A stretch of DNA of 52,992 bases from UBA7985 sp965658725 (GTDB lineage: Bacteria; Pseudomonadota; Alphaproteobacteria; UBA7985). Positions within the stretch are counted from its first letter, which is position 1. Each line of letters starts with the position of its first letter. The position numbers were made by a program, and so were the translations under genes. Of this stretch, positions 43,289-51,380 are shown piece by piece. Where the stretch lies: positions 1-52,992 of the forward strand of contig CBFHUI010000008.1 in the NCBI GenBank assembly GCA_965658725.1, read 5' to 3'. The notes under the pieces were generated by a model, which did not search any database, was not told the origin of the DNA, and was given only the letters and a program-made list of their open reading frames with translations.

Positions 43289-44404
43289 CTAGGCCAGCGC
43301 TGTGCTCAGCGGGGTAAAGTCCAGACCCTGCGCCTGTGCGACAGGCTCGTTGGTGATCTTGCCGTCCCAAACGTTCAGACCGTTGGCGAGGTGCGCATCA
43401 TCGCGCAGCGCCTGCTTCCAGCCCTTGTCCGCCAGCGCGAGGCCGAAGGGCAGTGTGGCGTTGTTCAGGGCATAGGCCGACGTGCGCGCGTAAGCACCCG
43501 GCATGTTGGCGACGCAGTAGTGGACGACACCGTTTACGTCGTAGACGGGATCGTCGTGGGTGGTCGCGCGGGAGGTCTCGAAGCAGCCGCCTTGGTCAAT
43601 CGCCACGTCCACAACCACGCTACCGGGCTTCATGGACTCGATCATGGCCTTAGTGACGAGCTTGGGCGCATTTGCGCCGGGGATGAGGACGGCACCAATA
43701 ACCAAATCAGCTTCCGCCACTGCATTAGCGATGGCAGAGGTGGTCGAGAAGATCGCCCGAGCCTGAGCGCCGAAGTGGTGGTTGATCCGCTCCAGCGTCA
43801 GCAGGTTGCGGTCCAGAATGGTGACGTTCGCCTGCAGGCCCACGGCCATTTCCGCCGCGTTGAAGCCAACAACACCGCCGCCGATGACCACGACATTTGC
43901 TGGTGCAACGCCGGGAACACCGCTGACCAGAACGCCCGCGCCGTCGGTTGCCTTTTGCAAGTAGTGGGCGCCAGCGAGAACCGACATGCGGCCCGCAACT
44001 TCCGACATAGGCTTGAGCAGTGGCAGACCGCCGCCCTGCGCCGTGACAGTCTCGTACGCGATGCAGGTCGCGCCCGACTTAATCAGGTCTTCGGTCTGCG
44101 CAGGGTCCGGCGCGAGGTGAAGGTAGGTATACAGGAGGTGGTGCGGGCGGAGCATGGCGCGCTCGACGGCCTGGGGCTCCTTGACCTTGACGATCATCTC
44201 AGCGGTCTCGAAGACCTCGGCTGCCGTTGCAAGGATCGACGCGCCAGCGGCCACGTATTCCGCATCGGACGCACCGACACCCATGCCGGCTTGTGTTTCA
44301 ACAAAGACCTGATGACCATGGGCGACGAACTCGCTGACACTGTCAGGGGTGAGGCCGACGCGGTATTCGCGGTTCTTGATCTCTTTAGGCACACCGATTT
44401 TCAT
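43289..44404 (-). CDS. ald: Alanine dehydrogenase
   Basis: The protein is 371 aa, full length. It begins MKIGVPKEIKNREYRVGLTP with the substrate-binding arginine. It has VKVKEPQ (Lys74-type residue), YTYLHLAPD (catalytic His), the NAD motif VVVIGGGVVGFNAAEMA and DVAIDQGGCFETS (catalytic Asp). It interconverts L-alanine with pyruvate and ammonia, using NAD. A GGAGGATCCCCC-like stretch on the plus strand does not serve it; the minus-strand leader is AT-rich with GAAATTTC-type motifs that could suit an Lrp/AldR-type regulator, but no such gene is in view. Confidence 0.97.
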   Translation of the reverse strand: MKIGVPKEIKNREYRVGLTPDSVSEFVAHGHQVFVETQAGMGVGASDAEYVAAGASILATAAEVFETAEMIVKVKEPQAVERAMLRPHHLLYTYLHLAPDPAQTEDLIKSGATCIAYETVTAQGGGLPLLKPMSEVAGRMSVLAGAHYLQKATDGAGVLVSGVPGVAPANVVVIGGGVVGFNAAEMAVGLQANVTILDRNLLTLERINHHFGAQARAIFSTTSAIANAVAEADLVIGAVLIPGANAPKLVTKAMIESMKPGSVVVDVAIDQGGCFETSRATTHDDPVYDVNGVVHYCVANMPGAYARTSAYALNNATLPFGLALADKGWKQALRDDAHLANGLNVWDGKITNEPVAQAQGLDFTPLSTALA

Positions 44405-44577
44405 TTTGGAGGATCCCCCTGTTCAGAATTTCAAACGAGAATATCCCTAGAATGAGCGAAATCTATACGAAATTTCATTTGATAAGCTGAAATATTGGGA
44501 CAACAGCCCACAATAGGGCTCAAGAATCGGCTAGGGGGCCTCACGAATCGAGTCTCGGCTGTAAAAAAGCCCTGCGA

Positions 44578-45796
44578 TCAGTTTCGCTGGCGGGCCCCGA
44601 TCCAGAGAAGGCCGCTGCCGACCATGCCGACACCGCCAAAAACGATCAGCGTGCTGGACAGCCCTATCATCGATGCCAATCCTCCTCCGACCAAGCCGCC
44701 TAGACCCATACCGCCAATTGCAACAGCTCCCCAAACCGCCATGATCCGAGCGCGAAAGGCGATGGGTGCGGTCTGCAGGATTGAGGCTTGGCTGCCGATC
44801 ACAGTCAGGCTGCCTGCTGCACCGGAGACATAGGCTACAGGGAAGCAGCAGCCAAATAGAGGTGACAAAGGCCATCAGCAGAACGGCTGCTCCCCCAAAG
44901 ATCCCGCCGAAGAACAGCAGCCCGAGCATGGTTTGTGCAGAACCGCGCCTGGCGGCGAGCGCCATGCCGATGGTGATCGCGCCGGCCCCAGCTGCAGACG
45001 TCAGATACCCCAGCGTTTGAGCTGAGCTGTTGCTCACGAGCGCACCGTTGATGGCGGGCATCAGTTCAACGATCGACCGGCCAAAGAACCCGGAGAACGT
45101 CACGGCTGCAAGCGCGAGGATAACAAGGCGGTGGCGTCTGATTTCCTGCAGTCCGCTGCTGAAGCGCTCGAAGTAGCCGCCGGCCGCACGTTCGGGCGGC
45201 GTCCACTGGGTGGGCAGAAACAGCACAGAGATAAAGAAGACCAAATAGAGCGCAAACCCGGCGAGGAAGGCGAGCGGCAGACTGCCGAACGCGATGATCC
45301 AAGCTGCCAGCGCCGGGCCGATTATTCTGGCGGAGTTGAACAGTGTGGAGTTTACCGCCACCGCTGAGGCCAGTGCGTGCTGGGGCACCAGCACCGTTGG
45401 CATGACCAGCCGTGCAGGCTGCCAATAGGCCACAAGCAAGCCCGTCGCGCCGGAGGCGATGAGATAAGGGATGGCTGATTGCGTATCCAGGAAGGCGATC
45501 AGGGCGAGTACAAGGTAGATCAGCAGATTGTTCACCTGCGCGACCATGATCACCGACTTGGGGTTTAGATTTTCCACCCAGACCCCGATGAACGGTCCCA
45601 GAATACCGGGCAGGGCGAGGATCAGGAAGGCTGTCATACCCGTGAGAAAGGGCGATTGAGTCAGCTCCCACACCACGTAACCCAGCGCCAGCCGCGCGAG
45701 CCAAAGGCCTGTGCTTCCAATCGCAAAGCCAACCGTCCACTGCAGATACAGCGGATGACGCAAAGCGTTGGGTGATGCAGGGTCGAAGCTGAACAT
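44578..45796 (-). pseudogene. MFS transporter, frameshifted (possible sequencing error)
   Basis: The first roughly 320 codons (start MFSFDPASPNALRHPL at 45796, AAGG upstream) encode about ten membrane helices of an enterobactin-exporter-like MFS protein. After TSIWLLLP the frame runs into a Cys/Arg-rich nonsense tail. The next frame carries the proper last helices (AYVSGAAGSLTVIGSQASIL to SGLLWIGARQRN). Removing one C from the CCC run (44840-44842) would join them as LLLPVAYVSGAAG, so a single-base insertion is the simplest explanation. Either the gene is recently dead or the base is an error. The substrate is unknown. It is divergent from the CoA-ester lyase gene. Confidence 0.85.
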
Positions 45797-45892
45797 GAGC
45801 AACCTTTGCTTGGGTCGAAGCGGCGCGCCACGGGCGAATGTGCAACGCCGCCATACCTCGACACCGAGCGGGGAGGGTGATTGGGTGAGCCG

Positions 45893-46765
45893 ATGAAAAC
45901 CGACTTGCCTCGTTCCGCTCTGTTTATGCCCGGTAGCAATCAACGCGCCATCGACAAAGTGCCGTCGCTGGACTGCGACGCCGTGATCCTCGACCTCGAA
46001 GACGCCGTTGCGCCATCGGCAAAGGACCACGCCCGCGTGACCATCCGTGCTGCCCTTGCTCAGCCGCGGTCAGAGGGCTTCGGCGCCCGTTTGGTAGCGG
46101 TGCGGACCAACGATCTTGACGCCCCGGGCTTTACCGCTGATCTGGACGCAGCGCAGGGTGCGGATGTGATTGTGGTGCCCAAGGTCTCAAGCGTGCAGGA
46201 ACTGGCCGCTTGTCAGGCTGCGTTGTCTGCGATCGGTTCAACCGCGCAGTTGTGGGTGATGATTGAGACTGCAGAGGGCGTGCTCAACATCCGTGAGATC
46301 GCGCGGCAGGCCGCGACTGTCGCTCCTTCGCTCAGTGCGCTGATCATCGGGGCCAACGACCTCGCCAAAGACACGGGCGCTGCTCAAGTCGAAGGGCGCT
46401 GGACCATGGTGCCTTGGTTCGCCGAAATCGTGCTTGCGGCAAGCGCCGCAGGGCTCGGGGTGCTCGATAGCGTCTCCAACGCCTTCCACGATCTCGATGC
46501 CTTTGCCGCCGAGTGTGCACAGGGGGCAGCGCTGGGGATGGTGGGCAAGACGCTGATCCACCCCGCTCAAATCGAGCCCTGTAACCGGGCATTTGGACCA
46601 AAAGCCGTCGATATTGAACGCGCTCAAGCCATCGTTTCCGCCTTTAATGACCTCCACAATGCCGATAAGGGCGCGGTTCAGATTGCAGGCGAGATGGTTG
46701 AGCGCCTGCACCTCGATGGTGCTCAGGAAGTGCTCCGCCGCGCAACGGCGCTGGGGCTGATCTAA
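45893..46765 (+). CDS. HpcH/HpaI or CitE-like CoA-ester lyase
   Basis: The protein is 290 aa from MKTDLPRSALFMPGSN. A TTG 12 bases earlier with GGAGG close by is an alternative start. The motifs DAVILDLEDAVAPSAK, VIVVPKVSS, MIETAEGV and GANDLAKDTG belong to the citrate lyase beta subunit/malyl-CoA lyase superfamily, with Mg2+ ligands Glu and Asp in place. Such enzymes cleave or form malyl-CoA, methylmalyl-CoA or citramalyl-CoA. Its position before the glycolate oxidase genes makes a role in glyoxylate metabolism plausible. It is followed by an MFS gene after 27 bp and may be its operon partner. Confidence 0.85.
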   Translation: MKTDLPRSALFMPGSNQRAIDKVPSLDCDAVILDLEDAVAPSAKDHARVTIRAALAQPRSEGFGARLVAVRTNDLDAPGFTADLDAAQGADVIVVPKVSSVQELAACQAALSAIGSTAQLWVMIETAEGVLNIREIARQAATVAPSLSALIIGANDLAKDTGAAQVEGRWTMVPWFAEIVLAASAAGLGVLDSVSNAFHDLDAFAAECAQGAALGMVGKTLIHPAQIEPCNRAFGPKAVDIERAQAIVSAFNDLHNADKGAVQIAGEMVERLHLDGAQEVLRRATALGLI

Positions 46766-46792
46766 CCGCTCGTACCGCAAAGGCGCCCGTGT

Positions 46793-48067
46793 ATGTTCCA
46801 TTCTCTTCGCCGTCTTCCCATTGGCGTGCTCGTCCTGTCGCTGTGCATGGGGCTGGGTACGAGTGCCGCGACCATCGCTGTCGCGGTGACGTCGCTGGCC
46901 GGGGAATCTATTGCGCCGGACCCAAGCTTTGCGACGGTGCCCTACGGTCTGCAGTTTCTCGCGCTTATGGGGTCGGCGGTACCACTGACGATGCTGATGG
47001 GGCGCGTAGGGCGCAAGCCGGTGAACCTGCTTTCGGCGTTGTTTGGTGTCGGTGCCGGGGTCGTCTCAGCCGTGGCGGTCGGGATCGAGAGCTTTTTGCT
47101 GCTGTGTCTGGGCCATATGATGCTGGGTCTGTTTCTGGCGGGGCTGGCCAGCCTGCGCTTTGCGGCGATCGACCGTTCGCCCAGTGATTTGCGCGAGATG
47201 GCGGTTTCGCTAGCCTTGTTTGGCGGCGTGCTGGCCGGGCTGATCGGGCCAACGCTGGCGCGCTCGGCGGGCTTGGTCTTCCCCTTTGAAGGCTTTGTCG
47301 CAGCTTATCTGATGATGGGCTTAGTGTGCGGCAGTGTCGCCCTTATCCTTGCCTTTCTGCCCTTTCCCAACGACGCCGAGACCGTCCGACAGGCGCAAGC
47401 CGCCAAGGCGGAAGCACAGGCCGAGGGGCGACGGATTGGCGCGCAAGTACTCTCCAACCCGCTTTACTGGTTTGGCGTTCTGTGCGGGGCGGTGGGCTAT
47501 GGGGTCATGACCCTGCTCATGGTGGCCTCATCGCTGGAAATGCGCGCGGCAGGCTATGCCTTCGAGATCAACACCTACCTCATCCAGGCCCACGTCCTCG
47601 CCATGTTTGCCCCCTCGCTCTTCAGCGGTTGGCTGGTCAGGCTGTTCCGGCGCGATCGGTTTATCTTTATCGGTATGCTGCTCATGATCGGCGCGGCGGT
47701 CTGCGCCCTTTTTGCGCCCGCGTTTTGGGCGTTCCTGATTGCGCTGGTGCTGCTCGGGTTCGGCTGGAACTTCCTTTATGTTGGCGGCGCGATCATGGTG
47801 ACCGCGCTTGCCAAGCCTGCGGAAAAGTTGCGCGCGCAAGGGGTCAACGACATGATCGTGTCGAGCTTCTCCGCCGTTGCTGCACTGACGGCGGGGGCTT
47901 GTCTGGTGATCTTTGGTTGGGCCGGGCTGCAGATCTTTGCACTGATCGTACTGGTCCCTCTGGTGGTCTTCGGTGTCATCGTCCGCTTTGGCGGGGTTCC
48001 AACGCCCCCACCCGATGCTGAACCAGTGCCTGCGTCCAAAGCGCCTTCTGGTCAGGCTGCCAACTAA
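46793..48067 (+). CDS. MFS transporter
   Basis: The protein is 424 aa with about twelve hydrophobic helices and the loop motif GRVGRKPVN between helices 2 and 3, typical of MFS symporters. A hydrophilic, alanine-rich loop (QAQAAKAEAQAEGRRIG) lies between the two six-helix halves. The C terminus is a short Pro-rich tail. The family is certain; the substrate is not. Its place between the CoA-ester lyase and the glycolate regulator suggests a carboxylate, but this is a guess. Confidence 0.88.
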   Translation: MFHSLRRLPIGVLVLSLCMGLGTSAATIAVAVTSLAGESIAPDPSFATVPYGLQFLALMGSAVPLTMLMGRVGRKPVNLLSALFGVGAGVVSAVAVGIESFLLLCLGHMMLGLFLAGLASLRFAAIDRSPSDLREMAVSLALFGGVLAGLIGPTLARSAGLVFPFEGFVAAYLMMGLVCGSVALILAFLPFPNDAETVRQAQAAKAEAQAEGRRIGAQVLSNPLYWFGVLCGAVGYGVMTLLMVASSLEMRAAGYAFEINTYLIQAHVLAMFAPSLFSGWLVRLFRRDRFIFIGMLLMIGAAVCALFAPAFWAFLIALVLLGFGWNFLYVGGAIMVTALAKPAEKLRAQGVNDMIVSSFSAVAALTAGACLVIFGWAGLQIFALIVLVPLVVFGVIVRFGGVPTPPPDAEPVPASKAPSGQAAN

Positions 48068-48116
48068 CCTTGTATAGTCCGAACACCGATGGATTGGGTG
48101 GAAAGAGACTAGGGTT

Positions 48117-48902
48117 GTGACGTCCAGCAAGTTCCGCAAAGTCGAGCACACAAGGGTCGCACAGGCCGTAGTCGAGCAGTTCGAGCAGATGATCCTGCAC
48201 GGCACGCTGCGCGATGGTGAAAGGTTGCCCGGCGAACGCGAATTGGCAGACCAGCTTGAAGTCTCCCGCCAAACCTTGCGCGAAGCGCTGAAGACGCTCG
48301 AAGAGCTCGGTCTGGTCGAAGCCAAGCAAGGCGGCGGCACCTTCATCGCCGATATCGTTGGTTCAGCCGTTTCCAAGCCGCTGATCGGCCTGTTTTCTCG
48401 CCACGAGGAAGCCTACCTCGACTACATGGAATTCCGCGCACTCATCGAAGCAAAGGCCGCCGGTCTGGCAGCCGAGCGCGCGACGGCCTACGACCGCCAA
48501 ATCATTCAGGCCAAGTTCGAAGCCATGGCGCAAGCTCACGACAGCGACGCGGACGACCCCGCTGCCGAAGCTGAACTGGATGCCGATTTTCACTATTCAA
48601 TCGCCGAAGCAACGCACAACCCGATGATGATCTTTTCCCTGCGTTCGATTTTCGAGTTGATCCGGCAAGGCGTGTTCTACAACCGATACGTGGTCTACAT
48701 CGAAGCGGGTGGGAAAGATCGTTTGCTGGAGCAGCACCGCGCCATTTGTGAGGCCATCGTGCAGGGCGAAGTCAAGGCGGCCGAGCGGGCGATGAACGAT
48801 CATTTGAACTTCATCATCGATTTTTTCAGCGATGCTATGCGCATGCGCCAACGCTTTGAAACAGCACGATTAAGGGCTGAAGCCGACGGCTTTTCGAGCT
48901 AG
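48117..48902 (+). CDS. GntR regulator, FadR/FCD subfamily, likely controlling glcDEF
   Basis: The protein is 261 aa from GTG. The N-terminal winged helix reads RLPGERELADQLEVSRQTLREAL and the wing KQGGGTFIAD. The C-terminal FCD domain has the metal-binding pattern DADFHYSIAEATHNPM and EQHRAICEAIVQGE. Such regulators (PdhR, LldR, GlcC) bind carboxylates such as pyruvate, lactate or glycolate and release DNA. The gene stands immediately before glcD, and the 88-bp gap between holds perfect inverted repeats suited to a dimer. Control of glcDEF is inferred. Confidence 0.9.
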   Translation: MTSSKFRKVEHTRVAQAVVEQFEQMILHGTLRDGERLPGERELADQLEVSRQTLREALKTLEELGLVEAKQGGGTFIADIVGSAVSKPLIGLFSRHEEAYLDYMEFRALIEAKAAGLAAERATAYDRQIIQAKFEAMAQAHDSDADDPAAEAELDADFHYSIAEATHNPMMIFSLRSIFELIRQGVFYNRYVVYIEAGGKDRLLEQHRAICEAIVQGEVKAAERAMNDHLNFIIDFFSDAMRMRQRFETARLRAEADGFSS

Positions 48903-48913
48903 ACTGTCAGCAC

Positions 48914-48984
48914 TGGTCTTGTTTTCAGACCAATTTTTATTCTACATTTCAGGCAGTAAACTTTAGCGTTCTCTGAATTGGTCT
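48914..48984. promoter_or_regulatory. Operator candidate for the GntR regulator, upstream of glcD
   Basis: TGGTCT (48914-48919) and AGACCA (48927-48932) are a perfect 6-bp inverted repeat with a 7-nt spacer. The second half extended as AGACCAATT (48927-48935) is mirrored exactly by AATTGGTCT (48976-48984), 40 bp on, ending 6 bp before the glcD ATG. The half-site resembles the AATTGGT/ACCAATT form bound by PdhR. The site would cover the glcD start region and could block transcription. No classic ribosome site precedes glcD. Confidence 0.6.
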
Positions 48985-48990
48985 GCCTTT

Positions 48991-50460
48991 ATGCTGAACA
49001 TGCCTGCCCCCTCAGCCGACGTGCTTTCTCGTCGAGACACCATCGCCAGAGACCTCCGGGCGTTGCTCGGCGATGATGACCTGCTGATTACCTCTTCGAA
49101 TGAACTCAAAGGCTACGAGACCGACGGGCTCGCCTGTTACCGCACCGTGCCGATGCTGGTTGCGCTGGCGGAGACGACGGCGCAGGTGGCTGCGGTGCTG
49201 AAGTATTGCAACGACAACGCCGTACCGGTGATGGCGCGCGGGGCCGGGACGTCGCTGGCGGGTGGTGCACTGCCGCAGCAGGATACGGTGGTGCTCGGCC
49301 TGTCCAAGATGAACGAGATCCTCGACGTCAACACGCAGAACAAGACAGCGCTGGTTCAAGCTGGGGTAACGAACAAGAATATTTCCGTTGCCGTAGACGA
49401 CCTCGGCCTGTTCTACGCGCCAGACCCGAGTAGCCAGATCGCCTGTACCATCGGCGGCAACGTGGCAATGAACTCCGGCGGTGCACACTGCCTGAAATAC
49501 GGGGTGACGACCAACCACATCCTCGGTGTGACCTTTGTCACCATGGAGGGGGAGGTGATCGAGATTGGCGGCGAGGCCTTTGACCTGCCGGGCTATGACT
49601 TGCTGGGTATGATCGTCGGTGCAGAGGGCCAGTTGGGCGTGGTGACGGAAGTTACAGTTCGGCTGATGGAAAAGCCTGAGGCTGCCCGGCCTTTGCTGGC
49701 CGGCTTTGACTCCGCCATCGACGCGGGGGCCTGTGTGGCAGCGATCATGGCGACGGGCCGCACGCCGGTTGCCATCGAATTCATGGACCGCCCCGCCATC
49801 CTTGCGTGCGAGAAATTTACGGGAGCAGGCTATCCCGTCGAAGCCCAAGCGCTGCTGATCATCGAAGTCGAAGGCACCGAAGAAGAAATCGCCGAGGAGC
49901 TTGCCTTTGTCGAAGGTATGGCGCGCGAGCACGGGGCGATTTCGATCCGAGTGGCAGAGGACTTCGCGTCGGCTGAAAACATCTGGAAAGGCCGCAAGAG
50001 TGCCTTTGGCGCGGTTGGCCAAATCTCTCCCGACTACCTGTGCATGGACGGCACCATTCCCGTCACCAAACTGCCCGACGTGCTCGAACAGATTTACGCA
50101 ATCGGCGGCTGCTATGGTTTTGAGATTGCCAACATCTTCCATGCTGGCGACGGCAACATGCATCCGCTGATCATGTACGACAGCCACCAGCCCGGTGTTT
50201 TGGACCGCGTGGAAGAGTGCGGCGCAGAGATCCTCAAGGTCTGCGTAGATGCCGGTGGCTGTATCACGGGTGAGCACGGCGTGGGCATTGAAAAGCGGGA
50301 TCACATGCCGCTGATGTTCTCCCCGGCTGAGCTGGACCAAATGAAGGAAATCAAGCGGCAGTTCGACCCGCAATGGCTGCTCAACGGCGGCAAAGTCTTT
50401 CCGTTGGCAGAAACTGGCATTCCAGCGGGGCAAGTCGCGTCGGCACAGGAAGCGGCTTGA
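48991..50460 (+). CDS. glcD: Glycolate oxidase subunit GlcD, FAD-linked
   Basis: The protein is 489 aa. The VAO-type FAD domain is clear in PVMARGAGTSLAGGALP and CTIGGNVAMNSGGAHCLKYG; the C-terminal FAD-linked oxidase domain ends with TGEHGVGIEKRDHM. It oxidises glycolate to glyoxylate, or D-lactate in relatives; the glcDEF set favours glycolate. The start (ATG 48991; another ATG at 49000) lacks a ribosome site, so translation may depend on the leader or be leaderless. It overlaps glcE in TGATG. Confidence 0.93.
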   Translation: MLNMPAPSADVLSRRDTIARDLRALLGDDDLLITSSNELKGYETDGLACYRTVPMLVALAETTAQVAAVLKYCNDNAVPVMARGAGTSLAGGALPQQDTVVLGLSKMNEILDVNTQNKTALVQAGVTNKNISVAVDDLGLFYAPDPSSQIACTIGGNVAMNSGGAHCLKYGVTTNHILGVTFVTMEGEVIEIGGEAFDLPGYDLLGMIVGAEGQLGVVTEVTVRLMEKPEAARPLLAGFDSAIDAGACVAAIMATGRTPVAIEFMDRPAILACEKFTGAGYPVEAQALLIIEVEGTEEEIAEELAFVEGMAREHGAISIRVAEDFASAENIWKGRKSAFGAVGQISPDYLCMDGTIPVTKLPDVLEQIYAIGGCYGFEIANIFHAGDGNMHPLIMYDSHQPGVLDRVEECGAEILKVCVDAGGCITGEHGVGIEKRDHMPLMFSPAELDQMKEIKRQFDPQWLLNGGKVFPLAETGIPAGQVASAQEAA

Positions 50461-51377
50461 TGACCAGCGTCGTTGCACCCGCGCCCGTTCAGGACGTTCT
50501 CGATGCTCCCGAAGCCTTCACAAGCCCCGAAGCACTGTCGGATTTTGTCGCCGCGCTGGACGCGCCCATCGCGATTGAGGGGGCAGGGACCAAGGCCAGT
50601 ATCGGCTTTTCTGTCGATGCGCCGCGCGTGACGACCATGGGGCTGAACGGGATCACTTATTTTGAGCCCAAGGAATTCGTGCTGGGAGCCTTGGCCGGGA
50701 CGCGCCTGTCCCAGTTGGAAGCCACACTGGCCGAGCACGACTTGATCCTGCCTTTCCACCCGCCGCGCTTTGGCGGTGATCCGACGTTGGGCGGGGTGAT
50801 TGCGACCAACATCGGTGGCCCGGAGCGGGAAACCATGGGCGCACCGCGTGATAACGTGTTGGGCGCGCAATACATCAACGGCAAAGGCGAGTTGCTCAAG
50901 GCGGGCGGGCGCGTCGTCAAGAATGTTTCCGGTTATGACATCCCGCGCGGGCTCAGCGGGTCATGGGGGACGCTCGCGATCCTGACAGAAATTACGATCA
51001 AAGTGCTGCCCAAGGCACGCGCCGTCGAGGCTGCGGGGGCGCCGCTGGATGCTGTGTTCGAGCAGCCTTTCGTCTGGCGGCTTAGCCTGCCTCGCGACCG
51101 CTCAAAAGACGTTTTGGGGCAGTGGACAGGCGTGCATGTGCAGCACTGGGACGGTGCACTGCTTTGGCTTGGAACCGCCCAAGCGGCGGACGTTCACCGC
51201 TTGGCCGCGCAGGTTGGCGGGCATGCCCTGCGGGTGCAAAACCCGGCAGGCGACGCAGCTTCAACGCCGAGTTTCCAGCCGCTCAATCCGGGCAATATGG
51301 CCTTGCACCGCCTGCTCAAAACCGCCTTTGACCCCAAGGGCCTGTTCAATCCTGGCCGCATGCACGAAGGGCTCTGA
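50460..51377 (+). CDS. glcE: Glycolate oxidase subunit GlcE, FAD-binding
   Basis: The protein is 305 aa from the ATG that overlaps the glcD stop by one base. It contains a half VAO-type FAD domain with APIAIEGAGTKAS, FGGDPTLGGVIATNIGGP and GRVVKNVSGYDIPRG. It is a shorter relative of GlcD and is required for the three-subunit enzyme. It is followed after 3 bp by glcF, so the operon is compact. It is cytoplasmic or associated with the inner membrane. Confidence 0.92.
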   Translation: MTSVVAPAPVQDVLDAPEAFTSPEALSDFVAALDAPIAIEGAGTKASIGFSVDAPRVTTMGLNGITYFEPKEFVLGALAGTRLSQLEATLAEHDLILPFHPPRFGGDPTLGGVIATNIGGPERETMGAPRDNVLGAQYINGKGELLKAGGRVVKNVSGYDIPRGLSGSWGTLAILTEITIKVLPKARAVEAAGAPLDAVFEQPFVWRLSLPRDRSKDVLGQWTGVHVQHWDGALLWLGTAQAADVHRLAAQVGGHALRVQNPAGDAASTPSFQPLNPGNMALHRLLKTAFDPKGLFNPGRMHEGL

Positions 51378-51380
51378 ACC

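Noticed and set aside
49012..50478. 488-residue minus-strand frame opposite glcD
   Set aside because: Shadow of glcD, His/Arg-rich and without motifs.
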